Shown: positions 30,309-41,088, counted from the first letter of the stretch. The stretch is DNA of 64,000 nucleotides from Deinococcus aerolatus (GCF_014647055.1 NZ_BMOL01000010.1:92479-156478); one strand, 5' to 3'. Notes: generated by a model not told the origin, from the sequence alone. Made by a program: numbers and translations.

Positions 30309-32222
30309 ATGAAGAAGCAGACCAGTCTCGTTACGCTTGGCTTACTCCTGGCGACCCCCGCCCTCGCTGGCGGCGCCGGTGCGCCTGCCGCCCAGCCCGC
30401 CGCCACCTGCATGTCCATCGCGCAGATCGTGAGCAGCGACCCCAACTTCAGCACGCTGGCCACCGCCGTGGAAGCAGCCGGACTGACCGAGACGTTGCAG
30501 GGCGGCAGCTACACGGTGTTCGCGCCCACCAACGCTGCGTTCGCCAAGCTGCCCAGCGACACCCTGGCGGCCGTCCTGAACGACGCCGATGCCCTGAAGA
30601 ACATCCTGCTGTACCACGTTGTTCCTGGCAAGGTCACCGCCAAGCAGGTCACCGGCATGACGTCCGGCAAGACCGCCCAGGGTTCCAGCTTCCTGGTCAC
30701 CGTCAGCGGCGGCAAGGTCATGATTGACAATGCCACCGTGATCAAGGCCGACGTCGTCGCTTGCAACGGCATTGTCCATGTGATCGACACTGTGCTGATG
30801 CCCGCCCCCGCCAGCGCGGCCCCCGAGGCCACCGCGCCCGTCGAGGCAGCGCCCGTGGTGGAAGCCGCCCCGGTGGTAGAGGCCCCGGCCACCGCGGCCG
30901 CGCCCGCAGCGGAGATGGCCATGGCCGCCCCCGCCGCCACCATCAGCAGCATTCCGGCCCTTCCGCTGAGTGGCGCCACCATGACCACCGAAACGGCGGC
31001 GACGACCGACGTCACCACCACGACGGACACCACCACAACAACGGATACCACCACGACCACGACGGACACGACCACAACGGACACGACCACGGTGACCACC
31101 GACACCGCCACCACGGACGCGACCACCGAAGTCGAGATGAGCACCAACTCGCTGTACGACGTCATCGTGGCAGATGACCAGTTCAGTACCCTGCGGTCCC
31201 TCCTCAGTGACGCCGGCCTGACCGATATCCTGATGGACAACGAGTACACCATCTTCGCGCCCACCAACGAGGCCTTTGCGGCGGTTGACGCCGATACGCT
31301 GGCCCTGATCGCCAGCAACCCCGACACCCTGCAGCAGGTGCTGCTGTACCACATCGTGACCGGCAAGCTCACGGGCGAGCAGCTGTCTCAAAATGCCCAG
31401 CTGCGCAGCCTGGAAGGCAGCAGCATTAACCTGAAGCTGGAAGGCGGCACGCAGATGGTCGGCCCTGAAGGCAAGGTCACCACCACCGTCGACAGCGCCG
31501 ACAACGGCGTCATCTATGTGATCGACAAGGTGATGCTGCCCCCCACCCTGAAGCTGCCCGCGCCCCCCACTCCGGCGCCGCCTCCTGCCGCGACCACCAG
31601 CACCGCTGCGCCCGCGCCCGCGCCGGCCCCCGCCGCGACGCCTGCACCCGCGCCTGCACCTACTCCAGCGCCTGCACCTGCACCTACCCCCGCGCCCGCC
31701 GCCCCTGTGACGACGGCGCCTGCCACCACCGCTCCTGTGGCCGTGGCCGTAGCCGCCCCTGTCTCTCCTACCCCGGCGGCCGCCACCGGCGCCATGACCC
31801 TGCAGCAGCGTCTGGAAGCCGAGCCCCAGTTCAGCACCCTGCTGAGCCTGCTCCAGACCGCCGAACTGACCACCCCCCTGATGGCCACCGACGTGACCAT
31901 CTTCGCCCCCACCAACGACGCCTTCGCCAAGGTGCCCAAGGCCACCCTGGACCGTCTGCTGGCCGACAAGGCACTGCTCAAGCAGGTGCTGAGCTTCCAC
32001 GTTGTCTCTGGCCGTGTAACCGAGGCTGACCTGAACGGTGCGCAGCTGCGCAGCCTGGAAAGCAGCAGCCTGGACCTGAAGAGGGAAGCGGGCGTGCTGC
32101 GGATCGGTGTGGCCACCAACGGCGTCCTCACCGGCGCAACCGTGAACGTTACCCCGATCATCGTGGGCAACAGCGCCATCTACCCCATCGACAGCGTGCT
32201 GATTCCCCCCACCTTCAAGTAA
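30309..32222 (+). CDS. Secreted protein with three fasciclin (FAS1) domains
   Basis: 637 residues with a signal peptide (KKQTSLVTLGLLLATPALAG). FAS1 domains lie at about residues 35-165, 275-415 and 495-635; each shows the H1 motif FAPTNAAF, FAPTNEAF or FAPTNDAF and the late VIDTVLMP/VIDKVMLP/PIDSVLIP. Between domains 1 and 2 is a Thr/Asp tract (TTTDTTTTTDTT-like), between 2 and 3 a Pro/Ala tract; both look like stiff surface spacers. FAS1 domains mediate adhesion to surfaces or other cells. GAGGTGAT precedes the ATG. A strong terminator follows. Confidence 0.9.
   Translation: MKKQTSLVTLGLLLATPALAGGAGAPAAQPAATCMSIAQIVSSDPNFSTLATAVEAAGLTETLQGGSYTVFAPTNAAFAKLPSDTLAAVLNDADALKNILLYHVVPGKVTAKQVTGMTSGKTAQGSSFLVTVSGGKVMIDNATVIKADVVACNGIVHVIDTVLMPAPASAAPEATAPVEAAPVVEAAPVVEAPATAAAPAAEMAMAAPAATISSIPALPLSGATMTTETAATTDVTTTTDTTTTTDTTTTTTDTTTTDTTTVTTDTATTDATTEVEMSTNSLYDVIVADDQFSTLRSLLSDAGLTDILMDNEYTIFAPTNEAFAAVDADTLALIASNPDTLQQVLLYHIVTGKLTGEQLSQNAQLRSLEGSSINLKLEGGTQMVGPEGKVTTTVDSADNGVIYVIDKVMLPPTLKLPAPPTPAPPPAATTSTAAPAPAPAPAATPAPAPAPTPAPAPAPTPAPAAPVTTAPATTAPVAVAVAAPVSPTPAAATGAMTLQQRLEAEPQFSTLLSLLQTAELTTPLMATDVTIFAPTNDAFAKVPKATLDRLLADKALLKQVLSFHVVSGRVTEADLNGAQLRSLESSSLDLKREAGVLRIGVATNGVLTGATVNVTPIIVGNSAIYPIDSVLIPPTFK
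31010..31130 (+). repeat. ACC/ACG-rich low-complexity tract
   Basis: Short tandem-like repeats of threonine and aspartate codons encode the Thr/Asp spacer between FAS1 domains 1 and 2. Such tracts can change length by slippage. Confidence 0.75.
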
Positions 32223-32238
32223 AGCCTGATCTGGCCCG

Positions 32239-32264
32239 CCCGCCCCTCAGGGGGCGGGTTTTTT
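32239..32264 (+). terminator. Intrinsic terminator after the fasciclin gene
   Basis: 8-bp GC stem CCCGCCCC/GGGGCGGG, loop TCAG, then TTTTTT. It ends at the stop codon of the convergent phosphoesterase gene. Confidence 0.9.
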
Positions 32265-33103
32265 CATGTCCGGCAGGCAGACAGGTGGCGGTCCAGAAAG
32301 GTGGCCCAGGTGCGGGCGTCACGGGGCACAGCCCGGTCTTCAGTCCACTGCCAGTACGGCGTGTACAGGCTGCGTGAGGTGAGGATCTCCTCCCTGAAGA
32401 TCTGTGCGCTCAGGCCAGTGTCCAGCAGCCCGCTGCTGCCGAAGCGGGCCAGCACGCCCGCGCGGTCGTACGGTACGGCCCGGAATTCCGCCTTCCAGCC
32501 TGTGGGCTCGGCAGTCAGCAGCAGGTACTGGGCGCGCGGGTCACCATTGGCGGGGGCACCCACCGCCCCGGTGTTCAGCACCAGCACACCGCCCACCTGC
32601 GCCTGGGCCGGGCGGTGGATGTGCGACCCGATCAGCACGCCGTGCCCGGCACTCAATTCCTTCACGCGCTCCGGCCGTGTCCTCTCGCTGAGGCCCTCGC
32701 GGTAATGCAGCGGCGAGCCGTGGGCGATCAACACAGGCGGCAGCCCCACCGCATGCAGCGTGTGGGTCATGGGCCAGTCGGCAGGCGTGTGCAGCAGTCC
32801 GGCGCGGTCCAGTTGCGTGGCGTTCCAGTCGGTGGCCCCCCAGAAAGGATCGCCGAACCAATCGGCAGGCAGATCGGTGCTGCGGGCATCCCACAGCCGC
32901 AGCAGATCGTCGTGGTTGCCCAGCGTGAAGCTCACGTCGCTGCGGGCCAGCAGCGTTTCCAGCGCCGCCACCGAATCCGGTCCCCGGTTGACCACGTCGC
33001 CGTTGACCACGATCTGCTCGGCACCCTGGGCCTGCGCGTCGGCCAGCACGGCCCGCAGGGCGTCCAGGTTACCGTGTATGTCCGCGATGATTGCCAGGCG
33101 CAT
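32264..33103 (-). CDS. Calcineurin-like metallophosphoesterase
   Basis: 279 residues. Metal-binding motifs in order: IADIHGN (residues 5-11), VVNGDVVNRGPDS, FTLGNHDD, LIAHGSP and GSHIHRPA. The length and layout resemble small YfcE/ApaH-like proteins of unknown substrate. A -10 box TAGAAT at 33113-33118 lies 9 nt before the ATG. The gene is convergent with the fasciclin gene. Confidence 0.85.
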   Translation of the reverse strand: MRLAIIADIHGNLDALRAVLADAQAQGAEQIVVNGDVVNRGPDSVAALETLLARSDVSFTLGNHDDLLRLWDARSTDLPADWFGDPFWGATDWNATQLDRAGLLHTPADWPMTHTLHAVGLPPVLIAHGSPLHYREGLSERTRPERVKELSAGHGVLIGSHIHRPAQAQVGGVLVLNTGAVGAPANGDPRAQYLLLTAEPTGWKAEFRAVPYDRAGVLARFGSSGLLDTGLSAQIFREEILTSRSLYTPYWQWTEDRAVPRDARTWATFLDRHLSACRT

Positions 33104-33171
33104 CTGCCGTGGATTCTAGCCAGCGCAGAAGGGGTGGATTGCGGCCCTGACCCCTGGGCTGCTGTTGCCGC

Positions 33172-33699
33172 TCACGCCCGGGTCACGAACACCATCACGT
33201 GGCTGGCCAAGGTGATGGTGTGCCGCTGCCAGTCGCCGCCTCCCTGCTCAAGGGTGAATCCGGCCCTCTCCAGAGTTCTGGTGATCTCCTGCCGGCTGTG
33301 GAAGCGCAGTTCACTCTCGACGGTCACGTCGTCGCCGGTGTCCAGGAATACGTTGTGGGCCACCAACCGCACCCGGTCCGGCTGCACCCCGGTCACGTCA
33401 ACCCAGGCCCAGGCGTGTCCAGTGCCCCCGAAGCTCCCTCCACCCAGCGCACCCGCTCTGCTCCCGGTTGCTGCCGGGCATAGGCCAGCGTGGCGGGCGC
33501 GGGGTCCACGCCCGTCAGCTGACGCCCCGGCGTTGCTGCCACCCGGCGAGTCAGGACACCCGTGCCGCAGTCCACATCGAGGATGGTGCTGGCGTTCAAC
33601 TCAGCGGCCAGCCCAGATAAAAGTCGCTGTCCTCCCGGTTGTTATCGCCGTCGTACAGCGCACCAGGCGTGGGTCGACGTAGTGCTGATCAAGGTTCAT
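33172..33699 (-). pseudogene. Broken SAM-dependent methyltransferase gene
   Basis: Three frames must be joined. From ATG 33699 the frame reads MNLDQHYVDPRL, then a one-base loss shifts it into DFYLGLAAELNASTILDVDC with GTGVLTRRVA (motif I, SAM site, Gly to Asp change) and the motif II region LTGVDPAPATLAYA. After GASGALDT an internal deletion of roughly 60-70 codons and another frame change lead into VQPDRVRLVAHNVFLDTG and ELRFHSRQEITRTLERAG, the C-terminal part. Motifs between are missing, so it cannot make an active enzyme. Confidence 0.7.
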
Positions 33700-33764
33700 G
33701 CGGCCAATGTATCTGGCAGGCGGGGTGGCCTCCCTGCGTCACCCTTTCAGCCCGCACCCTCCCC

Positions 33765-33770
33765 TAGACT
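33765..33770 (+). promoter_or_regulatory. -10 box of trmFO (leaderless)
   Basis: TAGACT followed by GCCCGC and ATG 33777, the same arrangement as before dinB. Confidence 0.55.
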
Positions 33771-33776
33771 GCCCGC

Positions 33777-35195
<1,419 letters not shown>

Positions 35196-35216
35196 AAGAC
35201 CGGCCTCCCCGCGCTG

Positions 35217-35882
<666 letters not shown>

Positions 35883-35904
35883 CTATCTTCCACCATCGGC
35901 CACC

Positions 35905-36936
35905 TCACGCGCGGCCCAGGCTGCCGATCAGCTCGATGCGCCGCTCGGCCATGCGGCGCGCCACCACGTTGGGGGGCTTGCTGTACTGCTCGGCCACGTG
36001 GGTGATGCGGCTGATGGTCTGGTAGACCTGCTCGGCGGCGGCGTTCATGTCGGCCCCGGTGGCGGCGGCGATCAGGCCCGCCGAGTTGATGGCGAAGTCG
36101 GGCATGTACACGATGCCGGCCTCCTTGACGGCCTCCTCGCCCCGGCGGGTCAGGGGATGGTGTTCGCCCCCGGCAATCAGGCGGCATTGCAGCCGGGGCA
36201 CGTCCGTGCTGTGGATGCTGTGGCCGAAGCCGCAGGGCGCGAGAATGTCGCCGGGCACGTCCAGCGCGCTGCCACAGCTCACGACCTCCACGCCGCTCAG
36301 CTGATCGGCCAGCGCGTAGGCGCGCTCGGTCCGGTTGTCAGCCACGGTCAATTTGGCGCCCTCGCGGTGCAGGTGGGCGGCCAGTGAGCGGCCCACGGCC
36401 CCCACCCCCATGATCACCACCCGCACGCCGCGCATGCTCTCGGCGCCCAGCGCGAAGCGGGCGGCGGCCTTCATACCCCGGTACACGCCGTAGCCGGTGA
36501 TGGCGCTGGTGTCGGTGTTCATGCCCAGCGTGGCCGGGGTCTCCTGCGCCACAAAGGCGATGTCGGCGGGCGTGACCCCGATGTCCTCGGTCAGCACCGC
36601 CCGCGTCGACAGCGGCCGGACCTGCCGCCCCAGCGCCCGGAACAGCGCCTCGCGGGCGTGTGGGTCGTCCACGCCGGCCTCGGGCATCATCAGCACGCAG
36701 GCGCCGCCGCCGTAGTTCAGACCGGCCAGCGCCGCCTTCAGGGTCAGGCTCTCGGACAGGGCCAGCGCGCCGCGCACCGCAAGCTCCTCGTCCTGCTCGC
36801 GCAGGCGCACGCCTGCGATGGCCGGTCCCAGCACCGTGGAATGCACGGCCAGCGCGGCTTTCAGGCCGCTGGGCGCGTGGTGAAGCAGCGTCAGGCTCTC
36901 GTGGCCGCGCGCCTGCATCTCTTCAAGTATCAACAT
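35905..36936 (-). CDS. Leucine/Phe/Val dehydrogenase-like protein lacking the catalytic lysine
   Basis: 343 residues, like leucine dehydrogenase. Substrate-side Lys in ESLTLKAALAGLNYGGG is kept, but the next residue of the GGGK motif is Ala (GGGACV), which removes the catalytic lysine of the family. The downstream DIGVTPADIAFVAQET and GVYRGMKAAARFA regions and the NAD-binding fold VVIMGVGAVGRSLAAHL are intact, as is the late MPDFAINSAGLI segment. It may be a catalytically altered dehydrogenase or a regulator; an oxidoreductase on branched amino acids is only the family default. The start matches LeuDH N-termini (MLILEEMQARGHESL). Confidence 0.82.
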   Translation of the reverse strand: MLILEEMQARGHESLTLLHHAPSGLKAALAVHSTVLGPAIAGVRLREQDEELAVRGALALSESLTLKAALAGLNYGGGACVLMMPEAGVDDPHAREALFRALGRQVRPLSTRAVLTEDIGVTPADIAFVAQETPATLGMNTDTSAITGYGVYRGMKAAARFALGAESMRGVRVVIMGVGAVGRSLAAHLHREGAKLTVADNRTERAYALADQLSGVEVVSCGSALDVPGDILAPCGFGHSIHSTDVPRLQCRLIAGGEHHPLTRRGEEAVKEAGIVYMPDFAINSAGLIAAATGADMNAAAEQVYQTISRITHVAEQYSKPPNVVARRMAERRIELIGSLGRA

Positions 36937-37304
36937 GGCAGCTCCTGTGGCCGGGTCCCGCCTGCCTCACCTTCATGCACGCCTGCGCTGAGGCGTTCGG
37001 GGCGGCGGTCGCAGCGACACGGCCCGTAGCCTAGCACCCGTATCCGGGCGCAGTCCGGGCGGCCGGGAGGCTGTGCCATGCCGCCCTGTCTGGAGAGTGG
37101 AGAGACCGTGGCACGCGAGGGGGGCCACGTGCAGAACCCCACCCAGCGGGCAGGACTTGAAAGAACGTTGTCAGAGTGGGCGCGGCACTCTGCCACCATG
37201 ACCTTGCCCGCGTCTGCCTTGCGGTTCCCCCTGGATGGGAACGGGGCAGACGCGCCGCACGGACGCCCATGAGTCTGGAGATGGGCGAGCAAAGGGGGAA
37301 AGGA
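36937..37304 (+). other. Structured intergenic region before the E2-like gene
   Basis: About 370 bp without a gene. It has a 7-bp inverted repeat CAGAGTG/CACTCTG (37172-37178, 37186-37192) and a larger nested hairpin (37209-37254) just before the next gene. A TTGAAA at 37158-37163 might be a -35 element. Confidence 0.55.
37209..37254 (+). repeat. Nested hairpin: 10-bp outer and 6-bp inner stem
   Basis: Outer arms CGCGTCTGCC (37209-37218) and GGCAGACGCG (37245-37254) pair perfectly, and GTTCCC (37224-37229) with GGGAAC (37237-37242) inside. It would fold in the leader of the 37305 gene or block readthrough. Confidence 0.7.
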
Positions 37305-38885
37305 ATGGAACAGATTGCTCCGCTCGCCAAGATTCTGGCGGAAGCGAACGGTATTGAGTGGCAGCAGTTGCGGGGGTCCGGCGCGGGCGGCACCATCGTC
37401 GAGCAGGACATCCTGAACTACCTGTCACGCATCATGAGCGGCGAGGAAGAGCCGCCGTCCACCCCGGTTGACGAGATGCCCGAGGGCTGGACCGGCGACG
37501 AGCAGCTGCCCGCCGGGATGTTCAGCGCAGCTCAGCTCAGCGAGGCCGGGATCGACAGCGACATCGCTGACTTCGTCACGCAGGTCCGCTCGCCGGAGGT
37601 GCCCGCCACCCCGGCCGCGCCCAGCCTGAGCCACGACGCCATGGATTTCGAGCTTGACGACGAGATGGATCATCTGGACGCGCCGCTGGCTGCCGAGCCG
37701 CAGCCCATCGCCACCAACTGGTCCTTTGCCCCGGCACAGGCCCAGGCCGAACAGCCCCCCTACCAGCCCCCCTACCAGCCCTCCGCCCCGGCCCCCGAAC
37801 CCGCCTTCCCCAGCCTGAGCGCTCCGGAACCCGTGGCCGCTCCAGAGGTCCATGTTCCGGACGTGCAGGTTCCGGACGTGCACGTGCCTGCCGCCAGCGC
37901 CCCTGCAGAGACTGCGGCTGGCGGCCTGAGCGGGCTGCTCTCGCGCCTGTACCGCAAGGACAAGGAGCCCGAGGCCGCGCCCCCCGCCCCGATCCCCGAT
38001 CTCCAGCCTGCCGCGCCCACCCTGGGCCAGCACGACCTGACCTTTGCCTCCACCCACCAGCCCCCTCAGCCCGACCTCCAACCGGTTGCTGTCAGCGCTC
38101 CGGCTGTTGAGCTGGACGCGCCCGCAACGGACGCGCCAGAAATGGACACTCCCGACGTGGCCGCGGCCGAGGTGGACCTTCAGGCTCCAGCCGTCGACGC
38201 GCCGGTTATCGAAGCCCCGGCCATTGAGGTCCCGGCCCTCGAAGCGCCCGTGGCCGAACTGCCCGCTTCCGAGCAGGTCTACGCCGCCGAACTGGCCGAG
38301 CCGGAACTGCTGGCCCCCGAACCCCAGGCCTCTGAATCCCAGGCCCCCGCACTGGAAGCCCCGGAAGTGAAAGCCGCCGTGGTTCCCGGCTCCGTGGCCG
38401 CCAGCCCGGCCATGCCTGCCGCCGCCGTATGGTTCGGCACCTATCTGCGCCGCGACGCCCGGATGGGCGCGGCCCAGGAGCTGTGCGCGCAACTGTCCGA
38501 GGCGCTGGACCAGAACGTCTCGCTGGCGTTCCTGGTGGCCCGCGCCGCCCGGCACCACGCCGACGCGCTGGGACTGGACCTGGGCAGCGTGGCCCTGTAC
38601 GGCGCCGACGGCCAGGATCAGCCCATCACAGGCGCGGCCCTGCGTGAGGCCCTGAAGGCCCCGCACGCCGCCCAGGACAGCGCCCCTGACCTGCTGGTCA
38701 CCGACGCCGGAGCGCTGGACGTGGATGAGCTGCACTTCCCCCACACCCTGACCCTCAGCGTGGGCCGCGTTCAGGATGGCCGCTCCGCCCTGAGCCTCAA
38801 CGGTGACGTGGATCCCACCCAGGGCGCACAGTTCCTGGCCCGCGTGGCCGGAGCCCTGGAAAAACCCATCGCCCTGGTGCTGTAA
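37305..38885 (+). CDS. Degenerate E2-like protein with E3-binding domain
   Basis: 526 residues from ATG 37305 (AGGGGG 6-7 nt upstream; in-frame ATG 37269 and 37281 also exist). Residues 1-42 (IAPLAKILAEANGIEWQQLR, GSGAGGTIVEQDILNYL) are a peripheral subunit-binding domain as in 2-oxoacid dehydrogenase E2. There is no lipoyl domain. A 330-residue Ala/Pro/Glu-rich spacer follows. The last 150 residues resemble the E2 acyltransferase fold: LAFLVARAARHHADALG, PDLLVTDAGALDVDELHFP, and ALSLNGDVDPTQGAQFLARV, where catalytic E2 enzymes have DHRVVDG. So it is probably a scaffold or regulator, not an acyltransferase. Confidence 0.7.
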   Translation: MEQIAPLAKILAEANGIEWQQLRGSGAGGTIVEQDILNYLSRIMSGEEEPPSTPVDEMPEGWTGDEQLPAGMFSAAQLSEAGIDSDIADFVTQVRSPEVPATPAAPSLSHDAMDFELDDEMDHLDAPLAAEPQPIATNWSFAPAQAQAEQPPYQPPYQPSAPAPEPAFPSLSAPEPVAAPEVHVPDVQVPDVHVPAASAPAETAAGGLSGLLSRLYRKDKEPEAAPPAPIPDLQPAAPTLGQHDLTFASTHQPPQPDLQPVAVSAPAVELDAPATDAPEMDTPDVAAAEVDLQAPAVDAPVIEAPAIEVPALEAPVAELPASEQVYAAELAEPELLAPEPQASESQAPALEAPEVKAAVVPGSVAASPAMPAAAVWFGTYLRRDARMGAAQELCAQLSEALDQNVSLAFLVARAARHHADALGLDLGSVALYGADGQDQPITGAALREALKAPHAAQDSAPDLLVTDAGALDVDELHFPHTLTLSVGRVQDGRSALSLNGDVDPTQGAQFLARVAGALEKPIALVL

Positions 38886-38961
38886 GCCCCCAAGGCACAG
38901 GCGTTCGAGGCCCATCCCTGACCGGTGTCGGGGGTGGACCCGTTCTTGTGGTGTCGTTCAG

Positions 38962-38974
38962 CGCGTCTGACGCG
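38962..38974 (+). repeat. Short inverted repeat after the E2-like gene
   Basis: CGCGTC-T-GACGCG; flanking ACCCGTTCT and AGAACCGGGT can extend the pairing with bulges. It lies between the convergent genes and could be a weak terminator. Confidence 0.35.
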
Positions 38975-39059
38975 AGAACCGGGTCAGGCTGAGCGGAGCA
39001 GTTCAGGTGCTGCGGCCGGGCTGCGATTTGGCCGGGGCGGCCCACGCAGCGGCCCGGCG

Positions 39060-39374
39060 CTACGGAAACGGCGCTTTGCCCTCGACCCAGCCCCCCTGCG
39101 GTCCCCCGGCCCAGTGCCATTCGCCGCCGCTGGGTCGGCGGGAGACCGCGGCCCTAACGGCGTTCAGCGGCACGCGGCGCGCGAAGCGGGTGCGGGCATG
39201 CCAGCCTGCCAGAAACCCGGTGGTCAGCGCTGCGGCCGGGTCAGCGGGCCGCAGGCCGCGCAGGGCGGCCCAGGCCCGGTTGACCGCCAGATCGAACAGG
39301 GCGTCCGGTGCGGCGGCAGCCGTCTGCTCGCCGCGTGGGCTGGCCTCGGTCAGGAAGGGGCGTTGCTCGGCCAT
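39060..39374 (-). CDS. Small hypothetical protein
   Basis: 104 residues. I do not recognise it. It has a helical middle (DALFDLAVNRAWAALRGLRP, then FLAGWHARTRF) and a basic tail. It starts 9 nt after the stop of the DinB-like gene on the same strand, which suggests an operon; no ribosome-binding site is clear. Confidence 0.45.
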   Translation of the reverse strand: MAEQRPFLTEASPRGEQTAAAAPDALFDLAVNRAWAALRGLRPADPAAALTTGFLAGWHARTRFARRVPLNAVRAAVSRRPSGGEWHWAGGPQGGWVEGKAPFP

Positions 39375-39383
39375 GACCGGCCG

Positions 39384-39779
39384 CTACGCCAGGCGGACAG
39401 GGTTCGCCAGCGCGGCGATCTGTCCGGCGTGCCACGCGGTGTGGCGGGCATTCAGGCGCAGCGCCTCGGCCACGGTCATGTCCCCGTCGCTGAAGGTCAG
39501 GCGGGTGTGCAGCGCCTCCTCGCTCAGGGCGCGGGCGGCGTCCACCTCCCAGGCCATCAGGCGGGTCAGGCCGGCCGCGTCGTCGGGGGCGGGGGCGCCG
39601 GTGGCGGCGGCAATCTGCGCCCAGCAGTCGCGCTTGGTGGCGGTCAGGTGGCTGGTCAGCCAGCCCACGCGCGGGTGCGGCTGGCCGTCGATCAGGGCCA
39701 GGGCCGCCCGCACGCTTTCCCAGGGGGCGTGGTTGGCCTCGTCCAGCAGGGCGGCCAGATCGTTGGCGCAGAAGGTCAT
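39384..39779 (-). CDS. DinB-fold protein (DUF664-like)
   Basis: 131 residues. The C-terminal ALRLNARHTAWHAGQIAAL is the metal-binding His signature of the DinB/YfiT four-helix fold, and the N-terminus WLTSHLTATKRDCW supplies the first His. These proteins are bacillithiol or glutathione-type transferases or unknown hydrolases. It overlaps the next upstream gene by 4 nt, a coupled pair. DinB-fold expansion is common in Deinococcus. Confidence 0.7.
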   Translation of the reverse strand: MTFCANDLAALLDEANHAPWESVRAALALIDGQPHPRVGWLTSHLTATKRDCWAQIAAATGAPAPDDAAGLTRLMAWEVDAARALSEEALHTRLTFSDGDMTVAEALRLNARHTAWHAGQIAALANPVRLA

Positions 39780-40288
39780 GCCCGCCCCGGTGGGCGCAGC
39801 ACGAACGCCTCGCCGTCGCGGGTCAGGCGGCCCAGTTCCAGCATCCGGGCCGTCACGGCGCGGGCCTGGGCCTCGTCCAGCGGGCTGCTCTCGGCCAGGT
39901 CCTCCAGGGTGAACGCGCCGCCCTTGCGCCAGGCCAGGCGGTAGACCATGCGCTCCTGCACGTCGGGGCGGCCCTGCTGCGTCTGCTTACGCCCGAAGAC
40001 GCGCCACACCGCGTAGCCTGCCGCCAGCCCGATCAGCAGCGCCAGCGGAATCAGGCGGGCGGCCTGCGCCGGGTCACCCACCTGCGCCCCCAGGGTCCGC
40101 AGCGCGTCCTGCGCCGCCGCCACCGCTCCGGCGTCCGCGCCGCCCTCGGTCAGCCGGCGCAGCGCTCCCCTGGCCCGCAGGTAGCCCATGACCCCGCCCA
40201 GATCGCCGCGCACGAAGACGACGCTGTAGGTCACCAGCGTTGCCGCCAGCCCTGTCAGGATGGAAAGAACCAGCCGTAATCCGTTCAC
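39776..40288 (-). CDS. Membrane-anchored winged-helix protein
   Basis: 170 residues from GTG 40288, 6 nt behind TAGCAT at 40295-40300. An N-terminal membrane helix (LVLSILTGLAATLVTYSVVF), a coiled stretch, a second helix (LIPLALLIGLAAGYAVWRVFG), then a 60-residue winged-helix-like C-terminus (FTLEDLAESSPLDEAQARAV, TARMLELGRL). It could sense or control something at the membrane. No family name is known to me. Confidence 0.6.
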   Translation of the reverse strand: MNGLRLVLSILTGLAATLVTYSVVFVRGDLGGVMGYLRARGALRRLTEGGADAGAVAAAQDALRTLGAQVGDPAQAARLIPLALLIGLAAGYAVWRVFGRKQTQQGRPDVQERMVYRLAWRKGGAFTLEDLAESSPLDEAQARAVTARMLELGRLTRDGEAFVLRPPGRA

Positions 40289-40294
40289 AGGCCC

Positions 40295-40300
40295 ATGCTA
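40295..40300 (-). promoter_or_regulatory. -10 box of the winged-helix membrane gene
   Basis: TAGCAT on the minus strand, 6 nt before GTG 40288. Confidence 0.4.
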
Positions 40301-40347
40301 GGCCAAAAGGGTCAGGACAATGGTGCGTGGAGGAGAAAAGTCAGGTC

Positions 40348-41082
40348 TCAGAGAGATCGGTCTGGCGCGTAGAGGCCCACCTGGGCCGCCACCCCCAGCG
40401 ACAGCGTGAGCCGCCCGCCTGCCGTTTCCCCGCTTGAAGGCAGCAGCTCGGCGCTGAGGGTGCCCAGCGCGGCGTCCACGCTCAGAATGCGCAGCCGCAC
40501 GCCGGGGGTCAGGCCCGCCTGCACCAGGGCGCGCAGCTGCGCCGCGTCGGTGTCGGGCACCCGTGAGACTGTGCCGGTATCTCCGGCTGCCAGCTGTGAC
40601 AGGCGGCGCTCGGCGCGTTCAGGCACCTCGCCCTCCAGCGTGGGAATGGGGTCGCCGTGCGGGTCGTGGGTGGGATCGCCCAGCCACGCGGCGATGCGGG
40701 CTTCGAGCCGCTCGCTCAGGGCGTGTTCCAGCCGCTCGGCTTCCTCATGGACCTCGTCCAGCGGCACGCCCAGCGCGCGGTGCAGAAACAGCTCCAGCAG
40801 GCGGTGGTGCCTCAGCACCTCCAGCGCCACCCGCTCGCCCTCGGCGGTCAGGGCCGCGCCCTGGTACGGCGCGTGCGACACCAGCCCCTGCTCGGTGAGC
40901 TTGCGCAGCATGCCGGTCACGCTGGCCGGGGCCACCTCCAGCGCGTCGGCCAGCGCCTGGGTGCTGACCTTGCCCGGCCCGCCGGCGGCGCGTTCGGCCT
41001 GCGCCCGGTCCGACTGGCCCAGCACGTACAGCTGCTTGAGGTAATCCTCGGCGGAGCGCGAGAGGGGAGTCCGGGCCGTCAT
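40348..41082 (-). CDS. DtxR/MntR-family metal-dependent regulator
   Basis: 244 residues. The N-terminal winged helix ([34 protein letters not shown]) and the dimer/metal domain ([33 protein letters not shown] with His and Glu ligands) are typical, followed by an SH3-like FeoA domain ([20 protein letters not shown]). Such proteins repress or activate manganese or iron transport. In Deinococcus, Mn homeostasis is tied to radiation resistance. The target genes are not adjacent. TAGACT at 41089-41094 is 6 nt before the ATG. Confidence 0.9.
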   Translation of the reverse strand: MTARTPLSRSAEDYLKQLYVLGQSDRAQAERAAGGPGKVSTQALADALEVAPASVTGMLRKLTEQGLVSHAPYQGAALTAEGERVALEVLRHHRLLELFLHRALGVPLDEVHEEAERLEHALSERLEARIAAWLGDPTHDPHGDPIPTLEGEVPERAERRLSQLAAGDTGTVSRVPDTDAAQLRALVQAGLTPGVRLRILSVDAALGTLSAELLPSSGETAGGRLTLSLGVAAQVGLYAPDRSL

Positions 41083-41088
41083 GCGGCT

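Noticed and set aside
30342..32000. 552-codon Gly/Arg-rich minus-strand frame
   Set aside because: Antisense of the fasciclin gene; mirrors its Thr/Pro repeats.
38925..39944. 339-codon plus-strand frame
   Set aside because: Shadow of the minus-strand small protein and the DinB-fold gene.
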